Shown one piece after another: positions 1 to 7,916 of a stretch of 11,521 nt of DNA (positions are counted from its first letter, which is position 1; every line of letters starts with the position of its first letter). Origin of the DNA: Bacillota bacterium (GTDB lineage: Bacteria; Bacillota; Clostridia; Christensenellales; QAND01). The translations under genes and the position numbers were made by a program. Under the pieces are notes generated by a model. That model was not told where the DNA came from. It was given only the letters and a program-made list of their open reading frames with translations, and made no database searches. The DNA lies in the NCBI GenBank assembly GCA_019415425.1, contig DXZF01000178.1, positions 1 to 11,521 on the forward strand, written 5' to 3'.

Positions 1-318
1 TGTGTGGCCAATGCATTTGAAGAATTGCTCATGGAGCGCACGCCACGCTTCCACAAGGCGGTGCGGCACGTGTATGACACCTATGGCTACCCGCTGAGCA
101 AGCACATCCGTACGCCGCTCGCGGCGGACATCGTGTACCTGTGCATGAAGCCGTTGGAATGGTGTTTCGTTGGAACCCTGTACCTGTTGGATCGCGATCC
201 CGAAACCCGGATTGCCTGGCAATACCTGCCGCTTGACGCACGTTCACACGTCACAAAAGCGGGGTCCATGCAAAGAGCCGCATCGGCGCCAAAAGGCGCT
301 GATGCGGCCCGTGGATAA
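1..318 (+). CDS. C-terminal part of a probable DUF6688 family protein (5' end outside window)
   Basis: The reading frame is open from the first base, so this is the last ~105 residues of a longer gene whose start lies to the left. The fragment contains a PRFHKAVRHVYDTYGYPLSK stretch followed by MKPLEWCFVGTLYLLDRDPE and IAWQYLP. From memory this pattern (R-x-YD-x-YGYP-x-S, then MKPLEW, a hydrophobic LYL-x-D and R/xQY) matches the end of DUF6688 proteins, a Bacillota family of unknown function. The assignment is tentative. The last ~25 residues after QYLP look unconserved and are encoded across a 14-bp stem-loop (277-308). This is the only plus-strand gene in the window and it converges with the sigma/anti-sigma operon. 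The 63 bp between the two stop codons holds only a short ttcccc/ggggaa hairpin without a T-run. No function can be given. Confidence 0.6.
   Translation, partial: CVANAFEELLMERTPRFHKAVRHVYDTYGYPLSKHIRTPLAADIVYLCMKPLEWCFVGTLYLLDRDPETRIAWQYLPLDARSHVTKAGSMQRAASAPKGADAARG
269..308 (-). terminator. Strong stem-loop with short T-run, probable weak terminator of the minus-strand operon
   Basis: Bases 277-290 and 295-308 form a 14-bp stem (one G-U pair in one orientation) with an AAAA/TTTT loop. Read leftward the stem is followed by TCTTTGC. Read rightward no T-run follows. It therefore suits termination of the operon ending at 382 better than termination of the plus-strand gene in which it is embedded. 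Leftward transcripts would run about 100 nt antisense into that gene before stopping. Confidence 0.45.
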
Positions 319-381
319 ACGCTGTGAATCCTTTCCCCATGTCGGGGAATCGTACGTGCCAGGGCGCTGCAAGGTCTGCCT

Positions 382-1242
382 TTACGGCTGGGCCAGCAGC
401 GACGGTCCGATGACCATCTCGATTCTTCCCATAGAGCCCGGCGCGATTTCGTACTTTTCAAACACCGCAACGACCTGCATGTCTGCGTCGATATAAAACG
501 GCTGATCCGGTCGGATGCCTTCAAACCGTCCTTCCTCTTCAAAAAAATCTTCGCCATTGCGTATGCGTGCATCGATCTGTGCACGAATAGATTCGTTCAT
601 CACCGCTTCATAGTCCGGGCCCAGCACATCTTGCAGCGTCAGTTCCTTGCCGGTCTGCAGATCGATGTTGTAATAGGTGTACTCGGTATAGGCGCTGGCC
701 ATCGTCTCGCATTTGGACAGTTCAAAGGAAACCACCTGTTCGTTGCTGCACAGGACCCTGTAGTCGATCTCCACGGAAATGGGCACAAATTCCTCCGGTT
801 CCCCGCCCGTTTCGATAAAGGCCGTGCGATACATCTGCGCACGCGATTCGATCTCCTGCACCATAGCGTCCACCTTGGCGCGGATTTCATAGTTGATGCG
901 CCGTTCCAGTTCATCGTTCTGATCGTAGTGGAATTCCGGGATGCGCACGCGCACGCTCTCGGCCTCGTTTTCAATTTCGTACGATCGGAACGTGAGTACT
1001 TTGGCTACGCTGCCCCAAAACGGCACATCCTCCATGCTGTTGGCAAAGGCTGCATTGGTGTTGAGCAGCAGGACAAAAGTCGCACACATCCCCAATAAGA
1101 TGGAAGCGCAGTACGGCACCAGCCGCGCAGTGCGGCGCTGCGGTGCCGGCACACTGTCGATGGCCGTCTGTACGCGCCCGGACAGCGCTTTGGGAATCGG
1201 AATCTGCTGGTACTGCTCTTTGGCCCGTTCCATCGTATTCAT
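382..1242 (-). CDS. rsiV: RsiV-like membrane anti-sigma factor (DUF3298 type)
   Basis: A 286-residue protein with a ~40-residue cytoplasmic N-terminus, one membrane segment at about residues 41-66, and an extracellular domain. The extracellular part has an early IPEF/Y-rich region like the PdaC/RsiV (DUF4163) fold. It ends in a DUF3298-like section around residues 195-280 (LTLQDVLGPDYEAVMN, then IRPDQPFYIDADMQVVAVFEKYEIAPGS). In Bacillus subtilis, RsiV holds sigma V at the membrane, binds lysozyme through this domain, and is then cut by signal peptidase and an intramembrane protease. An A-F-A motif at residues 65-67, right after the membrane segment, could be such a site. The start at 1242 is preceded by GGAAGGAGAG and overlaps the sigma factor stop in an ATGA, which implies translational coupling. 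The family is clear. The lysozyme ligand is inferred from B. subtilis. The C-terminal lysozyme-binding surface cannot be judged by eye. Confidence 0.85.
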   Translation of the reverse strand: MNTMERAKEQYQQIPIPKALSGRVQTAIDSVPAPQRRTARLVPYCASILLGMCATFVLLLNTNAAFANSMEDVPFWGSVAKVLTFRSYEIENEAESVRVRIPEFHYDQNDELERRINYEIRAKVDAMVQEIESRAQMYRTAFIETGGEPEEFVPISVEIDYRVLCSNEQVVSFELSKCETMASAYTEYTYYNIDLQTGKELTLQDVLGPDYEAVMNESIRAQIDARIRNGEDFFEEEGRFEGIRPDQPFYIDADMQVVAVFEKYEIAPGSMGRIEMVIGPSLLAQP

Positions 1243-1763
1243 CCGGCGTTCTCTCCTTCCTTGGCATCCTGTGCGATGAGGTCGCTTTGTTTGAGGACGT
1301 CGAGCGCCTTGTATAACCTGGTCTTGACGGTGCTCAGGTTGGTGCGCGTTACCTTTGCCACCTCTTCGATTTTCATATCCTCAAAGAAACGCAGCAAAAT
1401 GACCGTGCGCAATTTGGGCGGCAACGCCTGTACCGCCTGCCATACGTCCATTTCCTGTGCCGTATCGCGCTGCTTGCTCTGTAGGTTCTCCATGTGGCTC
1501 TCATCGTACACATAGCGCTTGTTCTTGCGCAGATACGTCAAGCTCTCATTGACAAGAATGCGGTAAAACCATGTGCGCATCGTCTCCACCCTTCGCAACC
1601 TGTGCACATTGGATAACGCTTTGACCACTGCTTCCTGTACGATATCCATGGCCGCATCGGCATTTTTGACATAGCCAAACGCCAGGCGGTAAAACGCCTG
1701 CTGGTTGTCTTCGATATATGCGACGAGAACTGCACGCCGCTGCTGGGCTTCACTCAATACCAT
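1239..1763 (-). CDS. sigV: ECF-type RNA polymerase sigma factor, SigV-like
   Basis: A 174-residue protein with the two-domain layout of extracytoplasmic-function sigma factors. Region 2 spans about residues 18-82 (AAMDIVQEAVVKAL for core binding, then MRTWFYRILVNESLTYLRK for -10 recognition). A short linker follows, then region 4 at about 107-158, with LPPKLRTVILLRFFEDM and a helix-turn-helix ending NLSTVKTRLYKAL. It redirects RNA polymerase to stress promoters when its inhibitor is removed. The next gene downstream is an RsiV-type anti-sigma overlapping by 4 nt, so the pair is treated as cognate. This is why I use the sigV label; the sigma sequence alone would say only ECF/sigma-70 family. 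The start has GAGGAAACC upstream and lies 24 bp after the DUF4358 gene. Autoregulation through the candidate promoter at 3202-3229 is likely but unproven. Confidence 0.88.
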   Translation of the reverse strand: MVLSEAQQRRAVLVAYIEDNQQAFYRLAFGYVKNADAAMDIVQEAVVKALSNVHRLRRVETMRTWFYRILVNESLTYLRKNKRYVYDESHMENLQSKQRDTAQEMDVWQAVQALPPKLRTVILLRFFEDMKIEEVAKVTRTNLSTVKTRLYKALDVLKQSDLIAQDAKEGENAG

Positions 1764-1787
1764 GGTTTCCTCATTTTCCGGGTTTCG

Positions 1788-2264
1788 TTATTGGAACAGC
1801 GCGTCGATCTCTTCCAGTGCGCGCTCATTGTCGCTATGGATGCACAGGATCACCGTATTCCCACGCACACACAGGACGGGATTGGCCAGCTTCTGCATTT
1901 CCTGCGGTACATAATTTTCAAAACCGCTGCGCAATTCCGTTACGCGCGCCTGTGCGGCCTGCAAAATCCGTTCCACAGCCTCGTCATCCGTCGCGGTGAA
2001 TACGGCCACCTCTTCTGCCGTCGCACCGGTGCTGGCATAGACACATTGTGCGCTGACGTCCTCCTGCCGGATATTGTACAACAGCGCGATCGCACCGTCA
2101 TCCAATCGCGTGAGCGTATCCTGCCATTCGAGCGCCTGCTTGAGCTGCTCCGCCGCCTGTACGGGATCCACCTCTTTGCCCGCATGGGCGGTGCACCCCG
2201 TGCACACCGCCATCAGCATTACAGCCATCCCCAGCCATATACCCAGTTGTTTGATTCTCTGCAT
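1788..2264 (-). CDS. DUF4358 family small lipoprotein
   Basis: A 158-residue exported protein. The N-terminus is a signal peptide with a K/R start, a hydrophobic core at residues 7-20 and a Cys at position 24 in C-T-G-C. This is an imperfect lipobox, since the -3 residue is Cys rather than Leu, but it is still plausibly lipidated. The mature part carries the pattern I associate with DUF4358: YNI-x-EDVSAQCVYASTGATAEEVAVF, then a helical stretch, then SGFENYVPQEMQKL and a V-I-L-x-I-x-SDN ending. The function of the family is unknown. In Clostridia these genes often sit beside MBOAT acyltransferase and SGNH hydrolase genes, which suggests a role in acylation of envelope polymers. Here the gene lies 18 bp after an SGNH hydrolase gene and 24 bp before the sigma factor, with AAAGGGGGAG as ribosome binding site. 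Confidence 0.78.
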   Translation of the reverse strand: MQRIKQLGIWLGMAVMLMAVCTGCTAHAGKEVDPVQAAEQLKQALEWQDTLTRLDDGAIALLYNIRQEDVSAQCVYASTGATAEEVAVFTATDDEAVERILQAAQARVTELRSGFENYVPQEMQKLANPVLCVRGNTVILCIHSDNERALEEIDALFQ

Positions 2265-2282
2265 ATCCTGTCTCCCCCTTTA

Positions 2283-3155
2283 CTATCGGCTCGTCTTTTG
2301 CCGTAAATAGTCCGTCCATTTTTGGCAATACGCCTTGTTCAAATGCACGCCGTCCGTCGTCGCCTCTTCGGGTAGCGCACCGTCTGCGCCGCGCACGGCC
2401 TGTGCCACATCCAGATACTGTACGCCTTCACGCTGAGCCATCTCGCGGATGCGCGCATTGTAGTCATCGATCTTTTCGTTGGTATACACATCACTGCTCT
2501 GCGATTTCGCCCGGGTGACCGGTAGGATCGATTGCACGTAGATGGTGGCGGAGGGCTGGGCCTGTTTGAGCTCACGCACAAACGTCGTATAGTGCGCAAT
2601 AAATTGATCGCTGTGCACCCACCCCAATTCGTTGACGCCCAGCATCACATATACCCGCTTATACTGTCCCTCGGCCATGGCCTGCCCGATGGTGATCTTC
2701 TGGCCATCTGCAGTTGTCACCGCGGGCTTGGTAAAGATCGTATTGACCATCATGCCTTTGGCAGTGAGAAACTTTGCCTGAAGGCCCGCGTACAGTTTGA
2801 GCCCCTCTGTGCGCGAATCGCCAATGAACAGCGCATCGGCAAATTTGTCTTGCTGCGCATCCGATGCCAATGCCCCTTTATCCTTGTTGGCAGCCACTTG
2901 ATCTGTCGCTGCCGGGGACGCAGCTGGCGGCGTCTGTCCATCCGCCCGCGCTTGCAGGGCCGGCTGCTCTGTCGCGACCGGCGCCTTCTCTTGCTGGCTT
3001 TCACCCTGCTTTGTCAGGCGTTGCGCCATTACAGTGCCACCCACATACAACAGCGCACAGATGCACACCAGGCTGATTGTGCGCCATGGATGGCGAATTC
3101 GATATCTTTTTCGATAGGATCTGCGCTCATAACGGCGTCTGACACCCATCCGCAT
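2283..3155 (-). CDS. Membrane-anchored SGNH/GDSL hydrolase-family protein
   Basis: A 290-residue protein with a very basic cytoplasmic N-terminus (residues 1-25, many Arg/Lys/Tyr), a single membrane helix at about 26-44, and an Ala/Gln/Pro-rich linker to about residue 100. An extracellular SGNH domain follows. Block I is FIGDSRTEG with nucleophile Ser114. The GxN block is MLGVNELG with Asn175. Block V is TDGVHL with Asp268 and His271. All four SGNH residues are therefore present. Such domains add or remove acyl (often acetyl) groups on peptidoglycan, teichoic acids or other glycans; the substrate here is unknown. The start at 3155 is chosen because AGAGGAG lies 8 nt upstream. A longer frame to 3290 would add 45 residues that look non-coding and would swallow the candidate promoter. 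It is the first gene of the operon with DUF4358, sigma and anti-sigma genes. No MBOAT partner is visible. Confidence 0.85.
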   Translation of the reverse strand: MRMGVRRRYERRSYRKRYRIRHPWRTISLVCICALLYVGGTVMAQRLTKQGESQQEKAPVATEQPALQARADGQTPPAASPAATDQVAANKDKGALASDAQQDKFADALFIGDSRTEGLKLYAGLQAKFLTAKGMMVNTIFTKPAVTTADGQKITIGQAMAEGQYKRVYVMLGVNELGWVHSDQFIAHYTTFVRELKQAQPSATIYVQSILPVTRAKSQSSDVYTNEKIDDYNARIREMAQREGVQYLDVAQAVRGADGALPEEATTDGVHLNKAYCQKWTDYLRQKTSR

Positions 3156-3201
3156 CTCAGTTGCTCCTCTTCGGCCTTTCGTTTTTCGGTACCACCTGTC
3201 A

Positions 3202-3229
3202 GACGGGAGCAGCTGCCAAAAAGTTTGCC
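3202..3229 (-). promoter_or_regulatory. Candidate ECF-sigma promoter of the envelope-stress operon
   Basis: Read on the minus strand, GGCAAAC is followed by a T-run and, after 17 nt, by CGTC. ECF promoters of the SigV/SigW/SigX type have a -35 ending in AAC, often followed by T's, and a -10 of CGTC or CGTA at 16-17 nt. Transcription would start near 3195, giving a ~40-nt leader before the SGNH gene. The -35 is imperfect (GCAAAC instead of TGAAAC), and short motifs like this occur by chance. No convincing sigma-A promoter was seen nearby. Confidence 0.4.
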
Positions 3230-3426
3230 TTTTTGACACAATGCGCAAATTTTTTACAACCTTTTTGCACCGCTGGTGCGCGTTCCGCACTCAAAGCGGG
3301 CCGTGTGCCACTGTGGGCACATTGCGTATCATCGCCGTAGATCGCTTCGCCCTCACCGGGCCATTTCCACATTTCCCGCGGCAGAGCATGGCCATATCGC
3401 CGTTTGTGCCAACGCGCATGGGGTAT

Positions 3427-3449
3427 AAAAAAAGCAGTCCGGGACTGCC
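3427..3449 (-). terminator. Rho-independent terminator of thrB-mutY
   Basis: GCAGTC (3434-3439) pairs with GACTGC (3443-3448) around a 3-nt loop. Leftward this is followed by seven T's (3427-3433 read on the minus strand). A shorter T-run exists on the other side, so it may act in both directions, but no plus-strand gene enters here. Confidence 0.8.
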
Positions 3450-3522
3450 TTTTTCATGGAATGCATGTGGTTCAATTGCTCCGCCCATGTACTCTATACG
3501 CACTGCACCGTGTATCCATTCC

Positions 3523-3553
3523 GAAATGAAAAACACCAACGCTTCAAGCGTTG
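3523..3553 (-). terminator. First terminator-like hairpin of mutY, with the stop codon in its loop
   Basis: CAACGCT (3537-3543 on the plus strand) pairs with AGCGTTG (3547-3553). The 3-nt loop is exactly the mutY TGA stop codon. On the minus strand the stem is followed by GTGTTTTTC. The terminating ribosome would cover this stem, so it may act only when translation has ended or failed; the second hairpin lies ~90 bp further on. Confidence 0.5.
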
Positions 3554-4593
3554 TCCTGTGCCCATCCGATATACGCCTTGAGCGCGGTGGGCATGGCGAG
3601 ATTCAACATCTGCTGTGCAGTTGCCCACTGCATGCCGCTCGGCGCATCAAAGCCGGGCGTATGCGCATGCATGCCCTGCATCTGCCAGACGATGTGCGTG
3701 AACACATGTCGCGCCTGGATGCCTTCTCGCAGCGTCGACAGATCGACGCCCCACGCCTGCAGCTGTGCGCGCAGCGACGCCTCATCGTCAAACCCGGGAA
3801 ACTCCCACAGGTTGTGCAGCAGGCGTTCCGTGCGCCTGCGCAGCAAAAAGGCCCCTTGTGCATTTTGCAACAGCAGCACGTAACGCGGCTGCACGCGCGG
3901 GGCACGCGCCGCCGACTTGACGGGTAGCTGTTCTTCCTTGCCCTGCTCGCTCGCGCGGCACAGCGTACGCACCGGGCAGATCAGGCATTTGGGCGAAGTG
4001 GGCAGGCAGATCAGCGCGCCCAGTTCCATGACTGCCTGCGTAAAGATGGAGGGGGTGGACCCACGCATGACTTCGCGCACGTGTTGCGCCATCGCCCGCT
4101 GCGTCTGCGGCTTTGCGATATCGCTCTCATCCGCCTCGATGCGTGCAAATACGCGCAGTGCATTGCCATCGATGGCGGGCTCCTCAAGGTCATAGGCGAT
4201 GGAGAGAATCGCACCCGCCGTATACGCGCCAATGCCGGGCAAACCCTCCAGCGCCTTGCGCGTGCGCGGCAACTGCCCGTCAAATTCGCGCACGATGCGC
4301 TGCGCCGCCTTGTGCAAATTGCGCGCGCGCGAATAATAGCCCAGGCCTTGCCACGCGCGCAGTACGTCGTCCTCCTCTGCCGCGGCCAGCGCCTGTACGG
4401 TGGGAAACCGCTGCACAAATCGCTCGTAGTACGGAATCAGCGCCGAAATGCGCGTCTGTTGCGCCATGATCTCACTGATCCAGATGCAATACGCATCGCG
4501 CGTCTGGCGAAACGGCAGCTCCCGGCAATTTTCCACAAACCAGTCGCACAGTGCCCGCGCAATCTGTTCGTTGCGGCGTTGCGAATCATTCAC
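3544..4593 (-). CDS. mutY: A/G-specific adenine glycosylase MutY
   Basis: Base-excision repair enzyme that removes adenine mispaired with 8-oxoguanine. The 349 residues have the usual MutY length and order. A helical HhH-GPD domain carries the catalytic Glu41 in SEIMAQQT, the helix-hairpin-helix LPGIGAYTAG (118-127) and catalytic Asp142 in AIDGNALRVFAR. The 4Fe-4S loop is C196-x6-C203-x2-C206-x5-C212. A C-terminal NUDIX-like 8-oxoG recognition domain begins at about 235, with LLHNLWEFPGF and the conserved FTH (His300). All key residues are present. The start is GTG at 4593, overlapping the end of thrB by 8 nt. No strong ribosome binding site is visible (GGTGG only), so translation probably depends on coupling with thrB. 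The metabolic link between the two genes is not obvious; co-transcription may be incidental. Confidence 0.95.
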   Translation of the reverse strand: MNDSQRRNEQIARALCDWFVENCRELPFRQTRDAYCIWISEIMAQQTRISALIPYYERFVQRFPTVQALAAAEEDDVLRAWQGLGYYSRARNLHKAAQRIVREFDGQLPRTRKALEGLPGIGAYTAGAILSIAYDLEEPAIDGNALRVFARIEADESDIAKPQTQRAMAQHVREVMRGSTPSIFTQAVMELGALICLPTSPKCLICPVRTLCRASEQGKEEQLPVKSAARAPRVQPRYVLLLQNAQGAFLLRRRTERLLHNLWEFPGFDDEASLRAQLQAWGVDLSTLREGIQARHVFTHIVWQMQGMHAHTPGFDAPSGMQWATAQQMLNLAMPTALKAYIGWAQDNA

Positions 4594-5482
4594 AGCGTTC
4601 CACCATTGCCCCTTGGTTGTCGGGCGAGAGCGCCATCACCTGCCAGCTGCCATACTGTTGCAGGCACGGCTCCATCGATGCGATAAATCGCTCGACCTCT
4701 TCTGTGCGGCACAGCGCCATGAGCGTCGGGCCTGCGCCCGACAGGTAGCCGGGGCAACCCAGCTGTGCACACTGGGCCATGATCTCGTCAAAGCCTTGAA
4801 TCAACGGCGCACGGTACGGCTGGTGAAGCCGATCCTCCAGCACGGAAAAAATGCCGTCGATCTCCCCTCTGGCAAAAGCGGCGGTCAAATAGCTGGCACG
4901 CGCAACGTTGAATACGGCGTCCTTAAACGGCACCTCTTTGGGCAGCGCGGCACGCGCCTTGCTGGTTGCCAGCTCATAATCCGGCACCATGGCGACAGGC
5001 GTCAGGCCCTGTGGGATGGGGAACGACAGGCAGCGCGCATCGTGCGTTCCACCCACGGCCGCGACAAAGCCGCCGTACAGCGCCGGAGCGACATTGTCGG
5101 GGTGGCCTTCGATCTGTGTGGCGATCAACAGCTTCTCCTCTTTGGGCAGCGCCTGGCCCGAAACGGCCTCGGCCGCCAGAATGCCTGCAACCACGGCCGT
5201 GCTGGAGGAGCCCAGCCCGCGCGTGGAAGGAATCTGGTTGTGCTGGCAAATGGTAAGGTTTCCCGGCGCCAGCCCCATGCGCTCCATGGTGCGGCGATAC
5301 GCCTTGTAGACCAGATTGCTGCCATTTTCGGGAATGGAGCCCTTGCCCTCGCCGTGAATCTCTACGCGCAGATGCGCCGACGGCTGTACCTCCACGACGT
5401 TGTACAGCGACAGCGCCATGCCCAGGCAATCAAATCCCGCGCCGATATTGGCGGAGGTGGCGGGAACGCGAATGCGAAACAT
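4586..5482 (-). CDS. thrB: Homoserine kinase
   Basis: Phosphorylates L-homoserine with ATP to O-phosphohomoserine, the step before threonine synthase. The 298-residue GHMP-kinase protein has all three family motifs: N-terminal RVPATSANIGAGFDCLG (residues 5-21), the ATP-binding loop IPSTRGLGSSS (84-94), and the C-terminal GYLSGAGPTLMAL. The start at 5482 is chosen because AAAGGAGG lies 6 nt upstream and the protein then begins MFRIRVPATSANIG, the normal family N-terminus. A longer frame to 5533 would run into the upstream terminator hairpin. No other threonine-pathway gene (hom, thrC) is in the window. Only ~37 bp separates the hairpin from the start. No clear promoter fits there, so thrB may rely on readthrough from the EF-G-like gene. 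Confidence 0.95.
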   Translation of the reverse strand: MFRIRVPATSANIGAGFDCLGMALSLYNVVEVQPSAHLRVEIHGEGKGSIPENGSNLVYKAYRRTMERMGLAPGNLTICQHNQIPSTRGLGSSSTAVVAGILAAEAVSGQALPKEEKLLIATQIEGHPDNVAPALYGGFVAAVGGTHDARCLSFPIPQGLTPVAMVPDYELATSKARAALPKEVPFKDAVFNVARASYLTAAFARGEIDGIFSVLEDRLHQPYRAPLIQGFDEIMAQCAQLGCPGYLSGAGPTLMALCRTEEVERFIASMEPCLQQYGSWQVMALSPDNQGAMVERCE

Positions 5483-5511
5483 CGTTTGCCTCCTTTTGGA
5501 TGTCGGATACT

Positions 5512-5545
5512 CAAAGAAAGCGGGCCGTAGCATGCTACGGCCCGC
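5512..5545 (-). terminator. Terminator of the EF-G-like gene
   Basis: A perfect 11-bp stem, 5520-5530 with 5535-5545, has a CATG loop; the whole 26 bp is palindromic. On the minus strand it is followed by TTTCTTT. It lies 15 bp after the stop codon of the EF-G-like gene. The interrupted T-run suggests partial readthrough into thrB. Confidence 0.75.
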
Positions 5546-5560
5546 AAGGTGTACTGCGGC

Positions 5561-7645
<2,085 letters not shown>

Positions 7646-7720
7646 GCCAATTCTCTCCTTTTCTGCTTGATGACGCAAAGATAAAATTGCAAGAAAACCA
7701 AACCGTGGTTCGTTATAATC

Positions 7721-7749
7721 AGTGTAGCAGGATAGGGAAATGTTTTCAA
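7721..7749 (-). promoter_or_regulatory. Sigma-A promoter of the EF-G-like gene
   Basis: On the minus strand, TTGAAA (7744-7749), a 17-nt spacer and TACACT (7721-7726) are preceded by TG one base upstream, giving an extended -10. The predicted start near 7714 gives a ~70-nt leader to the ATG at 7645. Confidence 0.6.
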
Positions 7750-7781
7750 AGTGTTTTTGTCGTAAACATCGCCTTAGGGTA

Positions 7782-7825
7782 ATATGTATATCATTGCATA
7801 TAACGGTAAATGACTGTGTACCGTT
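7782..7825. promoter_or_regulatory. Two adjacent dyads with 10-nt spacers, possible operators
   Basis: ATATG (7782-7786) and CATAT (7797-7801) form one inverted repeat. AACGGTA (7802-7808) and TACCGTT (7819-7825) form a second that abuts it directly. Both have exactly 10 nt between arms. They lie upstream of the EF-G-like promoter, beyond the nrdJ terminator. They could be protein-binding sites or simply AT-rich coincidence. Confidence 0.25.
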
Positions 7826-7916
7826 GTGGATAAAAAGAGAAAGCTGGGAAACCCCAGCCTTCTTTCAAATTATGCAACCCGATTGAGTTGCGTTTTCACT
7901 CTTTTTCTTATCCACA
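7825..7916. repeat. Inverted pair of perfect DnaA boxes around the nrdJ terminator
   Basis: TTATCCACA occurs at 7908-7916 on the plus strand and at 7825-7833 on the minus strand, each matching the DnaA-box consensus TTATNCACA exactly. The complementarity continues for six more bases after a 3-nt bulge, so 7825-7839 and 7899-7916 can form a 15-bp clamp around two inner hairpins (gcaac/gttgc at 7874-7891 and the terminator). One box contains the nrdJ stop codon. Whether DnaA binds or the RNA fold matters is not decidable by eye. Confidence 0.5.
7829..7861 (-). terminator. Rho-independent terminator of nrdJ
   Basis: GCTGGG (7843-7848) pairs with CCCAGC (7853-7858), extended by a G-U and two A-T pairs, with a 4-nt loop. 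Read leftward it is followed by TTTCTCTTTTT. It lies about 50 bp after the nrdJ stop. Confidence 0.8.

Larger units (their letters stand above)
3156..3543. other. Intergenic region between mutY and the SGNH operon
   Basis: This 388-bp gap holds no credible gene. From right to left it contains the two hairpins ending the thrB-mutY transcript (3523-3553 and 3427-3455), a featureless stretch at 3322-3426, a 6-bp stem at 3304-3309/3316-3321, an overlapping GC-rich small hairpin region at about 3267-3286 (gcacc/ggtgc and gtgcg/cgcac), A/T runs at 3220-3265, the candidate ECF promoter and the SGNH ribosome binding site. An 82-codon minus-strand frame at 3291-3539 crosses the terminator and has no ribosome binding site; I do not call it. 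Confidence 0.6.

Noticed and set aside
3156-3290. 45-codon N-terminal extension of the SGNH gene
   Set aside because: A good AGAGGAG site precedes the ATG at 3155, the extension has no family-like sequence, and it would run through the candidate promoter.
3291-3539. 82-codon minus-strand frame between mutY and the SGNH operon
   Set aside because: It crosses a strong terminator and both hairpins, has no ribosome binding site, and the translation is unlike any family I know.
5483-5519. Separate promoter or T-box/attenuator for thrB
   Set aside because: Only 37 bp lies between the terminator hairpin and the start codon, with no believable -35/-10 pair and no room for a T-box.
7757-7785. Plus-strand promoter TTGTCG-N17-TAATAT in the EF-G-like/nrdJ gap
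   Set aside because: Both boxes match only 4 of 6, the region is AT-rich, and transcription would run antisense into nrdJ with no matching terminator or gene.
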